A DNA stretch of 8,689 nt from an uncultured Opitutaceae bacterium (GTDB lineage: Bacteria; Verrucomicrobiota; Verrucomicrobiae; Opitutales; Opitutaceae): NCBI GenBank assembly GCA_946482625.1, contig CAMLSH010000143.1:1-8689 (forward strand), in the 5' to 3' direction. A program made the translations under genes and the position numbers. The notes under the pieces are model-generated. The model searched no databases, was not told where the DNA came from, and was given only the letters and a program-made list of their open reading frames with translations. Within the stretch, counting starts at the first letter, position 1. Every line of letters begins with the position of its first letter. This document shows positions 1 to 6,520 of the stretch, piece by piece.

Positions 1-37
1 CCCGAGCTGCGGGCGACTCACCCGCCCCTAACTGCGC

Positions 38-895
38 TTACTCCAGCGAGTCCTTGATCTGCGCAAACGCTTCCCGCGCTTCCTCGGCGCATAGTTGCAA
101 AATCGAGGTCGAGATGCCGGCCGCAGCCAGTTTTTCCGGAGTCGTCTCCCAGAAGCCCGCTTCACCCGGCAACACATAGCCGGAATCGGCCGCGATACCG
201 GCCGCGAGATTGAGCAACGTCGTCATGCGAACGTTCGTTTCCGCCACTTTCGTGGTCAGGTGTTGATCACGCACCGGCATGAAAACCGACGCTGGGAAAT
301 TCCACGATTCCAACACGATCGCGGCAGCTTGGGCGTTAGCCGTGCCGAGCAGCGCCACCTCCCACTCCACCACCGAACCCTGGCCTGACCGGACGAAATC
401 CTGCCCATAGCCGAGCGCCTGACGGGCCAGTTTGTCCAAGACCACTTTGCCGACCGAGCGCATCAAGCCCGCCGTGTACGCCGCGCGCGAATCCACCGTT
501 GAGCGCTTCGCCAGCGACTCGATCGCCAGCGCGGTGAGCAACGTGTTCGCGCGCAAAACCGCGCCCGGGATTCCGTAGCTCGTGAGGTCGTGGTCGAAAA
601 CTTGCGCGGCCGAAGCAAACCCGGTCAGCCGGTAAACTTCCGCAAATCCCACACGACCCACCGCGTCCTCGATCGAGGCGATACCGCCTCCCGAGCCGTA
701 CGCAGCGCTGTTGCTGATGCGGATCACACGGGCCGCCAGCGCGGTGTCGCGCTTGAGCAAGCTCGCGATCTCTTCGAGGCCGGAATTCACATCCATCAAA
801 AGCTGCCCGAGCTGCGCCAGAACACGGGCGGAAGCAGGCAGTTGCTGGGCAATCTTAAGGAGTTTCTCGCGCGGCTGGCCTTGGGCGACAGTCAT
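38..895 (-). CDS. HDOD-domain signalling/regulatory protein
   Basis: This 285-residue cytoplasmic protein is one HDOD domain (about residues 12-235) plus a short tail. HDOD is a non-catalytic relative of the HD phosphohydrolases and is found in bacterial signalling and motility regulation. Family marks are DTALAARVIRISNSAAYG (50-67), AVGRVGF (78-84), TAGLMRSVGKVVLD (141-154), and the E179...W198NFP...H212 stretch. At the place where HD enzymes have the metal-binding His-Asp pair the sequence reads Arg146-Ser147, so no hydrolase activity is expected. No GGDEF, EAL, receiver or membrane segment is attached. The ATG at 895 follows GTGCGGCCACC, which is no Shine-Dalgarno; an upstream ATG (909) is out of frame and reaches TGA at once. 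A GC-rich 5-bp stem (9-13 with 21-25) follows the stop but has no T-run. The family call is secure; the specific role is unknown. Confidence 0.88.
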   Translation of the reverse strand: MTVAQGQPREKLLKIAQQLPASARVLAQLGQLLMDVNSGLEEIASLLKRDTALAARVIRISNSAAYGSGGGIASIEDAVGRVGFAEVYRLTGFASAAQVFDHDLTSYGIPGAVLRANTLLTALAIESLAKRSTVDSRAAYTAGLMRSVGKVVLDKLARQALGYGQDFVRSGQGSVVEWEVALLGTANAQAAAIVLESWNFPASVFMPVRDQHLTTKVAETNVRMTTLLNLAAGIAADSGYVLPGEAGFWETTPEKLAAAGISTSILQLCAEEAREAFAQIKDSLE

Positions 896-951
896 GGTGG
901 CCGCACCATCGGAACGCTTTCACCAAAGATAAAATGGCCTCGGAAGTTTTC

Positions 952-970
952 CGCCACTTTTCGCCACTTT
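952..970. repeat. Two tandem CGCCACTTT copies upstream of the HDOD gene
   Basis: CGCCACTTT occurs at 952-960 and again at 962-970, a 10-bp period equal to about one helical turn. The repeats lie 57-75 bases upstream of the HDOD start and read AAAGTGGCG on the gene's strand. They could be paired half-sites for a regulator on one face of the DNA, but two short copies can also arise by chance. I cannot identify a convincing promoter beside them. Confidence 0.3.
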
Positions 971-1001
971 AGCGCGGACTTTACCAGCAATCGCCGCCGG
1001 C

Positions 1002-1039
1002 TTGCACGCAGCGCGCCGTTGACCGGCCACTGCGTGCAA
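1002..1039 (-). terminator. Candidate transcription-end hairpin after the 663-residue gene
   Basis: TTGCACGCAG (1002-1011) and CTGCGTGCAA (1030-1039) form a perfect 10-bp inverted repeat around an 18-base centre, which itself can form a small GCCG/CGGC stem (1015-1018 with 1024-1027). The hairpin starts 14 bases beyond the stop codon of the minus-strand gene ending at 1054, where a terminator would sit. There is no T-run after it on that strand, so it is not a canonical intrinsic terminator. It may instead be a 3'-end stabilising stem or a protein-binding palindrome. Confidence 0.45.
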
Positions 1040-1053
1040 AATGCCATCCGAAA

Positions 1054-3045
1054 TCACTCGCCCGTTTTCTCGGGAGACTTCGGCTTCCGCGTGCGGGAAC
1101 GACCACCGGTGCTGCCGGACTTTTTCGCGGCGGACTTGGCGGCTTTGGCGTTCAGCCAGAGCGAGCCGTCGGTGGAGTTTTTGTTGATCCAGAATATCTC
1201 CCCGGCCTGTTCGACAAATACCGGCTTCGCTTCGCTGTCGGGCGGGACGACCAAGCCAGCCTCCGTCAACGTGGCGAGAAACGCGTCGTCGCTCTTATCG
1301 AGCGTGCGCGCGAGGAAACCGAGTTCGCCGGAAACGCCGCTGCCTCGCTTGTTGGGCTTGAGGAGCAGACGCACAGCGGCGAGCGCGGCGTTTTCGCCTG
1401 ATAAAACCGGCGCTGGGGCGCCCGAGGGTTCCGACTCCTCGTCGGCATTCTCGCCAGCTGCGGGCGTTTCGGCCAGCGCAGGTGCTTCGGCGGAGTCCGC
1501 GTTGGTCGCCTCAGCAGATGCTGAGACGGAGGCTTCAGCAGAAACAGGCGCTTCCGCCGACGTGGGCCGCCCGGCTTCTTTGTTCTCGGGCTGCTCCGCG
1601 TGCTTTGCTTCCGATGGAGACGATGTTCCGACCGGAGCGGTGGCTTCGTTGGCTGGTTTGTCGTGATCGAGCGGGCCGGTTGACGCAGGTCCGGGAGCGG
1701 CTTCGGCCGCAGGCACAGAAGCCGCCGCGTCGCCGTTGCCGTTGGCGCCAGGCAGGCGCTCGCCGTTGCGCTTTTCGCGGCCGTTGATCCAGACGCCTCC
1801 GCGGCCGTCCTTGTTCATCCAATACACGGCGCCGGCGATCTCCACGTAGACGGGTTTGTCGTTGGCGTTCTCGGGAATGTTCAAACCGAGCGAGGCAAAT
1901 GCCGCCGTGAGCTCGGCCTCGGATTGATTCAGCGCGCGAGCGAGGAACGAAACACTGCCCGAGTAGCCCGGACCGCGACGATTGCGGCGCATCTGCGGGC
2001 GGATTTGTTCGAGAATCTCCGCGCCGGGAGGCAACGGTTCGGACGACGCCGAGGTGGTTGCTTCGGCGGGCGCCGCGCCAGCGGTTTCACCGGCGGCTTC
2101 GCCGGCAGCGGCACGCGCGGCTGCGCGTTCGGCGGCGCGAGCCGCATGCTCGGCGTCGCGTTTCTCGCGGGCGAGGCGGGCGGCTTCGCGCGCGGCATCG
2201 GCGGCGGCCTGTCGGGCGGCGCGCTCGGCTTTTTGTTTCTCGATCTCGGCCTTTTCGGCGGCGCGTTCGGCGCCGAGCTCGATGGCGGCGGGATCTTCGG
2301 CCGGGAGTTTCGTCGCCTTCGCGATGCGAAACGCCGGGCGGGGTTTTTCGCGGCTGTTGAGGAAAAGCTGTCCGCGGTTGTTGCGGTTCACCCAGAACAG
2401 ATCGCCCTCGAATTCGAAATACTCGGGCTCCTCGTCTTCGGTCTCGGGAACGGTCAGGCCGCACTCTTTGAGCGCGCCGACGACATCGGATTCCTTCTGC
2501 TCCCAACGACGGGAGAGCTGATCGATGGCGACGGACTGGCCGGGCCCTTTCTGATTTCGGCGAAGCATCGGCTTGATCGCTTCGAAGAAGGTCGGGAGCT
2601 CGTCCTGGTTATCTTCCCAGTTGTCCCAATCTTCCTCTTCGTCCTGAGCCTGCGGATCTTGGTCGCGCTCGGTGTCGCGGAAGGCGCGCAAAGAAGAGCC
2701 GGGCGCGTTTTTCGCGGGCTCCACTTCGGCGGCGACGGCGGCGGGCAGTTCGGGCTTCTCGTCCACGTGAGCGGCGGCGGGCGCCGATTTCGCCGGCGAA
2801 GGCGCCGGTTCGTAAGCCGAGGGACGCGGGGGCGAGGCCACGGCGGCGATTTCTGGCGGAGCCCAATCGCGCACGGTCGAACGGCGGGCGAGGCCGTTGA
2901 AAGCGAGCGGATTGTTGGGCTGCGTTTGAAAGTGAATGATCTCCCACTCGTCTTTTCCGAGTGTGTTAAGGTGCGTCTCCAACAGCGCCGGCGATGCAAA
3001 TCCATGCAGGCCGCTGGTGATGACTTTGTATTCCCAAAGTGCCAT
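1054..3045 (-). CDS. DUF4177-like protein with three winged-helix-like modules and a basic tail
   Basis: I do not recognise this 663-residue protein as a named family. Residues 1-55 (MALWEYKVIT, then LNTLGKDEWEIIHF) resemble the small DUF4177 domain. After a Pro/Ala linker and an acidic stretch (about 124-149) come three diverged copies of one module at about 150-235, 338-428 and 549-636. Each copy has RRNxxGPG or KPNKRGSG, a helical pair ending in GL(T/N/V)(V/I)P, then a hairpin of the form G-x-(L/V/I)-(F/Y)-W-(V/M/I)-N-(R/K) and a final (L/I)N. This could be a helix-turn-helix with a wing. Residues 255-315 are a charged Ala/Glu/Arg helix, 430-545 are low complexity, and 634-663 are Lys/Arg-rich (RSRTRKPKSPEK). 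The pattern suggests nucleic-acid or scaffold binding, but that is inference. I chose the ATG at 3045 because the DUF4177-like domain begins there; upstream extension would need TTG. No signal peptide or membrane segment is visible. Confidence 0.75.
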   Translation of the reverse strand: MALWEYKVITSGLHGFASPALLETHLNTLGKDEWEIIHFQTQPNNPLAFNGLARRSTVRDWAPPEIAAVASPPRPSAYEPAPSPAKSAPAAAHVDEKPELPAAVAAEVEPAKNAPGSSLRAFRDTERDQDPQAQDEEEDWDNWEDNQDELPTFFEAIKPMLRRNQKGPGQSVAIDQLSRRWEQKESDVVGALKECGLTVPETEDEEPEYFEFEGDLFWVNRNNRGQLFLNSREKPRPAFRIAKATKLPAEDPAAIELGAERAAEKAEIEKQKAERAARQAAADAAREAARLAREKRDAEHAARAAERAAARAAAGEAAGETAGAAPAEATTSASSEPLPPGAEILEQIRPQMRRNRRGPGYSGSVSFLARALNQSEAELTAAFASLGLNIPENANDKPVYVEIAGAVYWMNKDGRGGVWINGREKRNGERLPGANGNGDAAASVPAAEAAPGPASTGPLDHDKPANEATAPVGTSSPSEAKHAEQPENKEAGRPTSAEAPVSAEASVSASAEATNADSAEAPALAETPAAGENADEESEPSGAPAPVLSGENAALAAVRLLLKPNKRGSGVSGELGFLARTLDKSDDAFLATLTEAGLVVPPDSEAKPVFVEQAGEIFWINKNSTDGSLWLNAKAAKSAAKKSGSTGGRSRTRKPKSPEKTGE

Positions 3046-3182
3046 AAAGGTAGTGTTGCGGGTAGGCGGCAACGCATCCCAAATCGTGCCCGGCTTGCCG
3101 AGCCTAATCTCTGGCAACGCGTTTTGCCCCGGCAAGGCGCGGACCTCCTGCCTCCCTCATCACGTCCGATCTCTCAGCGTTC
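3046..3182. promoter_or_regulatory. Divergent intergenic region with repeated GGCAA/TTGCC motifs
   Basis: This 137-base gap separates the start of the 663-residue gene (minus) from the start of the esterase gene (plus), so it should hold both promoters. GGCAA occurs at 3068-3072, 3113-3117 and 3131-3135, and its complement TTGCC at 3095-3099 and 3124-3128. The 8-mer GGCAACGC occurs twice (3068-3075, 3113-3120), and TTGCC-CC-GGCAA at 3124-3135 is a near-palindrome. I see no convincing -35/-10 pair for either direction. The motifs might be operator half-sites, but the base composition makes chance plausible. Confidence 0.35.
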
Positions 3183-4541
3183 ATGACTTCGTTTCGCCCC
3201 CTCCTGCTCACCTGTCTCTCGCTCCTCAGCGCGCTCCCGGTATTTGCCGCGACGCCCGTGACTCCGGCGCCGGCGCATGCGGCCGGGCGCGTCGCAACTG
3301 TCCAGGTCCGCGTCGCTCCCGACCACCGCGACTGGACTTACCAGCCCGGCGAAAACGCGCGCTTCTCGGTCACCGTCATGGCTGACAACGAGCCGCTCGA
3401 GGGCGCCTCGATCACGTACAAAGTCGGCCCCGAGATGCTGCCGATGGAGGAAAAGACGGCGACCGTTCCCGCAAACGGAGGCTTCATCATCGATGGTGGC
3501 ACTCTCAAAACTCCCGGCTTCATCCGCTGCATCGTCACCGCTGAGTTTGGTGGGAAAACCTATCGCGGCCTGGCCACCGCCGCGTTCTCTCCCGAGAAAA
3601 TCCAGCCGACGCAGACCGAGCCGGCGGATTTCGATGCGTTCTGGGACGCCGGCAAAGCCGAACTCGCCCAAGTGCCGCTCGACCCGGAGATCACGTTGAT
3701 GCCCGAGGCCTGCACGCCGGCGGTGAATGTTTACCACGTCAGCATCCGCACGATCGGCTCCAGCGGCCAGTACGTTTCCCGCGTCTACGGCATCCTCTGC
3801 GAACCGAAGGCTCCCGGCAAATATCCCGCCGTCCTCCGCGTGCCCGGCGCCGGTGTGCGCCCGTACTCAGGCAGCAAGGACCTCGCGGCGCGGGGCGTCA
3901 TCACACTCGACATCGGCATCCACGGCATTCCGGTCAATCTCGCCCCCGGCCTCTACGACCAGATGCGCACCGGCGCGCTCAACGGCTACCACCTCTACAA
4001 TCTCGATAACAAAGATCTCTATTACTACCGCCGCGTTTACCTGAGCTGCGTCCGCGCCAACGACTTCCTCACCTCGCGCGAAATGTACGATGGGCAAAAC
4101 CTCGTCGTCACGGGCGGCAGCCAGGGCGGACAGCTCACCATCGTCACCACCGCGCTCGATCCGCGCGTGAAGGGTCTCGCTCCGCAATTCCCCGCTTACT
4201 GCGACGTCACGGGTTACCTGCACGGGCGCGCGGGCGGCTGGCCGCACATGTTTCGCCCCAACGCGAAAACCGGCGAAAATTTCCACGCGACGCCGGCGAA
4301 GATCGCGACCACGTCGTACTACGACACGGTCAATTTCGCGAAACGCGTGAAGGTGCCCGGCCACTACACATGGGGCTACAACGACGAAGTCTGCCCGCCG
4401 ACTTCGATCTACGCGGCGTTCAACCAGATCAACGCGCCGAAGGAGCTCGTCCTCGCGCTCGAGGCCAACCACCCGATCATCCCTGAGCAAACCGAAGCGG
4501 TTGCGAAATGGATCGGCGGCTTCCTGAAACTGGCGAAGTAA
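3183..4541 (+). CDS. Secreted acetylxylan esterase / cephalosporin-C deacetylase-type hydrolase (CE7, AXE1 family)
   Basis: This 452-residue protein should remove acetyl groups from xylan-derived oligosaccharides or similar esters outside the cytoplasm. Residues 1-22 (MTSFRPLLLTCLSLLSALPVFA) look like a Sec signal peptide with cleavage near AFA-type small residues; Cys11 is not in a good lipobox. Residues about 35-135 form an added beta-rich, probably Ig-like domain. The alpha/beta hydrolase domain starts near 145 (EPADFDAFWDAGKAEL). The nucleophile motif GGSQGG gives Ser313; Asp401 (YNDEVCPP) and His430 (ANHPI) complete the triad. The Ser-Asp and Asp-His spacings (88 and 29) match those I recall for the CE7 enzyme of Bacillus subtilis. 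The usual His-Glu after the catalytic position is His-Pro here. The start ATG has no Shine-Dalgarno. It is alone on its strand and converges with the flagellin gene. The family is secure; the substrate is inferred. Confidence 0.9.
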   Translation: MTSFRPLLLTCLSLLSALPVFAATPVTPAPAHAAGRVATVQVRVAPDHRDWTYQPGENARFSVTVMADNEPLEGASITYKVGPEMLPMEEKTATVPANGGFIIDGGTLKTPGFIRCIVTAEFGGKTYRGLATAAFSPEKIQPTQTEPADFDAFWDAGKAELAQVPLDPEITLMPEACTPAVNVYHVSIRTIGSSGQYVSRVYGILCEPKAPGKYPAVLRVPGAGVRPYSGSKDLAARGVITLDIGIHGIPVNLAPGLYDQMRTGALNGYHLYNLDNKDLYYYRRVYLSCVRANDFLTSREMYDGQNLVVTGGSQGGQLTIVTTALDPRVKGLAPQFPAYCDVTGYLHGRAGGWPHMFRPNAKTGENFHATPAKIATTSYYDTVNFAKRVKVPGHYTWGYNDEVCPPTSIYAAFNQINAPKELVLALEANHPIIPEQTEAVAKWIGGFLKLAK

Positions 4542-4684
4542 ACCCGCGCTGGGCGTTTACGCACGATCAACGCTGAGGCTGAGGCGCGTCGCGGTATCCG
4601 CGCGCGCCGAAGCGAAGTCGTTCGCAGGCGCGAGCCACGTCGGCTGGCTGGGCGAGAGTGTTGAGTGGCGAATCGAGTCCAGCC

Positions 4685-4710
4685 GGCGCGTTAAGGATAA
4701 CGCGCCCTAC
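4685..4710 (-). repeat. GTAG-headed REP-like palindrome, left copy
   Basis: Read on the minus strand, the element is a GTAG head followed by a palindrome. The arms GGCGCGTTA (4685-4693) and TAACGCGCC (4698-4706) match perfectly over 9 bp around a 4-base loop. GTAG plus an adjacent palindrome is the layout described for REP sequences mobilised by REP-associated tyrosine transposases (RAYTs). It faces the right copy at 4745-4769 head to head, with 34 bases between the heads. It lies between two converging genes and could also slow or end transcription from both sides. No RAYT gene is in the window. Confidence 0.65.
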
Positions 4711-4744
4711 CCTCGGAGTTCATGCGGCCGATTTGCCGACTGCT

Positions 4745-4769
4745 GTAGGGCAGCGAGCTCGCTCGCGCC
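4745..4769 (+). repeat. GTAG-headed REP-like palindrome, right copy
   Basis: Read on the plus strand, GTAGGGC (4745-4751) is followed by a stem GCGAG (4753-4757) / CTCGC (4762-4766) with a CTCG loop; GCGAGCTCGC (4753-4762) is also a perfect 10-bp palindrome. The head GTAGGGC is the exact reverse complement of GCCCTAC at 4704-4710 in the left copy, so the two form an inverted doublet like a REPIN/BIME. The stems differ in sequence, suggesting two REP subtypes. Its end is 20 bases from the flagellin stop codon. Confidence 0.6.
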
Positions 4770-4789
4770 GTTCACCGTCGCAGCCGCGA

Positions 4790-5668
4790 TCAGTCTTGGA
4801 GCAGGCGCAGGACGGAGCTCGACGACTGCGTGGCCTGCGTGAGCATCGCCGTGGCGCTTTCGTTCAAGAGAGAGTATTTCGCGAGTCGGGTGGACTCGGT
4901 GGCGACGTTGACGTCTTTGATCGTCGAAATCGTCGAGGTGAGGCTCTCGCCTTCGGTCGTGAGCGCGCCGGCCACGAGAGCGAGGCGGCTGCCGATGGCG
5001 CCGAGCGTGGCGCGTTCGTCACCGATTTCACCGAGCGCTGACGTGATCGATCCGATCGCGGACGCATCGGTGACGCTCAAGGTGAAGGCGCCGCTGGCGT
5101 CTTGCTGGAAGAGCTGGAGCATCGCGCCATCGCGCAGATTTGTCTCCGGAATCGTGAGACGTTGCGTCGAGGCCTGGCCGGTCGCGATAACCGTGCCGGA
5201 AGGATTGGAGCCGAAAAGAACTTTGCCGTTAAACGTGCCGAGCGGTTTCGCGATGTCGCCGGTACCGCCGATGTCCGCCATGGTGCCGCCGATGGTGCTG
5301 CGGATCTGCGTTTGGAGTTGGGAAAACTCCTTCTGGTAGAGCTCGATGTCGCCCGCGTTTTTCATCGGGTCGTTGGCGAGGATCGCCAGCTCCGACATGC
5401 GGCTGAGCAGTCCACCCATGCCGTTGAGAAAACCGTCGACCGACTGCACGAACGAGACGGCGTTCTGGACGTTGGTGGAGGCGGCATTGACGCGCAGGTT
5501 TTGCGCGGAAAGTTTTTCGGCCAGACTGATGCCGGCGGGATCGTCCGAGGCGGAAACCGTCCGCGAACCCGAGCTGAGGCGTGAGATCGAGCGACTCAGC
5601 AGATCGCGGGTGCGGCTGAGAAACTGCGCGTCGCGCAAGGTCTGGGTGTCTATCGGAGTGGCGTTCAT
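4790..5668 (-). CDS. fliC: Flagellin (short filament subunit)
   Basis: This 292-residue protein is the filament subunit, exported by the flagellar type III system. The N-terminal D0/D1 helices are clear: SISRLSSGSRTVSASDDPAG (27-46), then the heptad-rich NVQNAVSFVQSVDGFLNGMG (66-85) and an FNGKVLFG turn (146-153). C-terminal D1/D0 covers about 205-292: LGAIGSRLALVAGAL, then TIKDVNVATESTRLAKYSLL, and an ending SVLRLLQD like the usual VLSLL tail. Only about 60-80 residues lie between, so the surface D2/D3 domains are tiny or absent. The N-terminus replaces the common MxxxINTN start with MNATPIDTQTLRDAQFLSRT. The ATG lies 28 bases after the csrA stop, with no Shine-Dalgarno. Transcription may continue from csrA or start inside it. 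The C-terminal D0 region is where FliW binds in B. subtilis Hag. An hook-associated protein is excluded by the motifs and length. Confidence 0.93.
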   Translation of the reverse strand: MNATPIDTQTLRDAQFLSRTRDLLSRSISRLSSGSRTVSASDDPAGISLAEKLSAQNLRVNAASTNVQNAVSFVQSVDGFLNGMGGLLSRMSELAILANDPMKNAGDIELYQKEFSQLQTQIRSTIGGTMADIGGTGDIAKPLGTFNGKVLFGSNPSGTVIATGQASTQRLTIPETNLRDGAMLQLFQQDASGAFTLSVTDASAIGSITSALGEIGDERATLGAIGSRLALVAGALTTEGESLTSTISTIKDVNVATESTRLAKYSLLNESATAMLTQATQSSSSVLRLLQD

Positions 5669-5696
5669 GAGCGCGGAGCGGACGACGGGAAATTAA

Positions 5697-5999
5697 TCAG
5701 GCCGCAGGCGGCGTGGGCGCCGGAGTCGCCACCGGAGCGGAGGCTTGCGGAGCGGAAACGGGCGGTTTTGTGGGGCGGGCGAGTTTGGGAAGGCCGGCGG
5801 GAAGAGCGCCGCCGGATTTGAGTGCGGCGGCCTGATTGGTCGCGGCGATCTCGGTCATGACTTCCTTGCGGAAGATCTGAACTTCGCGGGGGGCATCGAT
5901 GCCGATTTTGACGAGGTCTCCATCAATGCGGGTGATTTTGATCTCAATATTCCCGCCGATGATGATCGACTCGTTAACTCTGCGTGTGAGGACGAGCAT
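5697..5999 (-). CDS. csrA: CsrA translational regulator with a long Pro/Ala tail
   Basis: CsrA is a dimeric RNA-binding protein that usually blocks or alters translation at GGA motifs. Residues 1-50 ([16 protein letters not shown]..., then [11 protein letters not shown]) match the family closely, with the RNA-contacting Leu4 and Arg44 present. The protein is 100 residues rather than the usual 60-80: residues about 59-100 are an unstructured tail rich in Pro and Ala ([13 protein letters not shown]). The start at 5999 is set by the invariant MLVLTRR; upstream in-frame sequence is just reading-frame extension through fliW. The start lies 5 bases after the fliW stop, indicating translational coupling. 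A GGA (minus-strand 6019-6017) lies 18-20 bases before the ATG and could be an autoregulatory site. In FliW-containing bacteria, FliW binds CsrA and releases its targets. Confidence 0.96.
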   Translation of the reverse strand: MLVLTRRVNESIIIGGNIEIKITRIDGDLVKIGIDAPREVQIFRKEVMTEIAATNQAAALKSGGALPAGLPKLARPTKPPVSAPQASAPVATPAPTPPAA

Positions 6000-6004
6000 G
6001 GCGG

Positions 6005-6460
6005 TTAATTTTGAGTTCCGGCGGTCTGGTTTTCGACGAGCGGATGATGAGCGCTGTACCGCCCATAGTTGGCAAGGATGCACTGGCGCGCGAGGCCGGT
6101 GCGGCGATTGACAATGACAGGGCCGACCAAATTGACCGTGGCGCTCGCGTTACTGCCGTGGCGGACGGTGACAATGGTCAACACCATCGCATCGGCAGGT
6201 TCCGTGAGGCCAAGCAGCGCGGCGTCTTCGTCGAAGAGCTCGAGCTCGTAATCGGCGACGATGCCACCGGGCTCGATGACGACAAAATCGAGTGTATCAG
6301 GTCCGTGGAGGCGCATCCACAGGAAGGGAAACTGGTCAGGCACGCTGAGCAACTCGAAGGACTTGTAATCTTCGAAACCGACGAGGCCCTCGGGCAGACG
6401 CAAACTGCGCTGGCTGGAGGGATCGAGCTCGGTCGGATAAAGGTCGGGACTGACTTTCAT
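6005..6460 (-). CDS. fliW: FliW flagellar assembly factor / CsrA antagonist
   Basis: FliW binds either newly made flagellin or CsrA; when flagellin leaves the cell through the growing filament, free FliW inhibits CsrA. The 151 residues match the normal family length. Typical blocks are [17 protein letters not shown] (22-38), [21 protein letters not shown] (44-64, the fold's core strands), the central TIVTVR (95-100) and the signature [20 protein letters not shown] (110-129). I start it at the ATG at 6460 because the family begins near there; an extension to a TTG at 6514 would add 18 unrelated residues. Between flgL and this start are 60 bases. No Shine-Dalgarno is present (CTCTTCTTTTTCC precedes the ATG). 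The order fliW then csrA on one strand with a 5-base gap is the classic arrangement. Confidence 0.95.
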   Translation of the reverse strand: MKVSPDLYPTELDPSSQRSLRLPEGLVGFEDYKSFELLSVPDQFPFLWMRLHGPDTLDFVVIEPGGIVADYELELFDEDAALLGLTEPADAMVLTIVTVRHGSNASATVNLVGPVIVNRRTGLARQCILANYGRYSAHHPLVENQTAGTQN

Positions 6461-6520
6461 GGAAAAAGAAGAGGCGGGTGCGAAGGCGCGGCAGGTTATA
6501 CAGCTTCGGCGCAAAAACCG

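Noticed and set aside
590..1666. 358-codon open frame on the plus strand
   Set aside because: It runs antisense across two minus-strand genes and their intergenic gap, and its Ala/Ser-rich end mirrors the linker of the opposite gene.
3046..3135. Upstream extension of the 663-residue protein to a TTG start
   Set aside because: The ATG at 3045 sits exactly at the start of the DUF4177-like domain; the extra 30 residues look like translated promoter DNA.
1924..3186. 420-codon open frame on the plus strand
   Set aside because: It is antisense to the modular protein; its composition is low-complexity Gly/Arg/Phe and it ends at the esterase start. The minus-strand frame has a conserved domain and internal repeats.
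4658..5041. 127-codon plus-strand frame crossing the REP-like pair and flagellin end
   Set aside because: It covers the palindromes and is antisense to the conserved flagellin C-terminus; the product is Arg/Gly/Glu-rich without family features.
6000..6083. Longer CsrA start giving 128 residues
   Set aside because: The added 28 residues overlap the fliW 3' end in another frame, and CsrA invariably begins at ML(V/I)LTRR.
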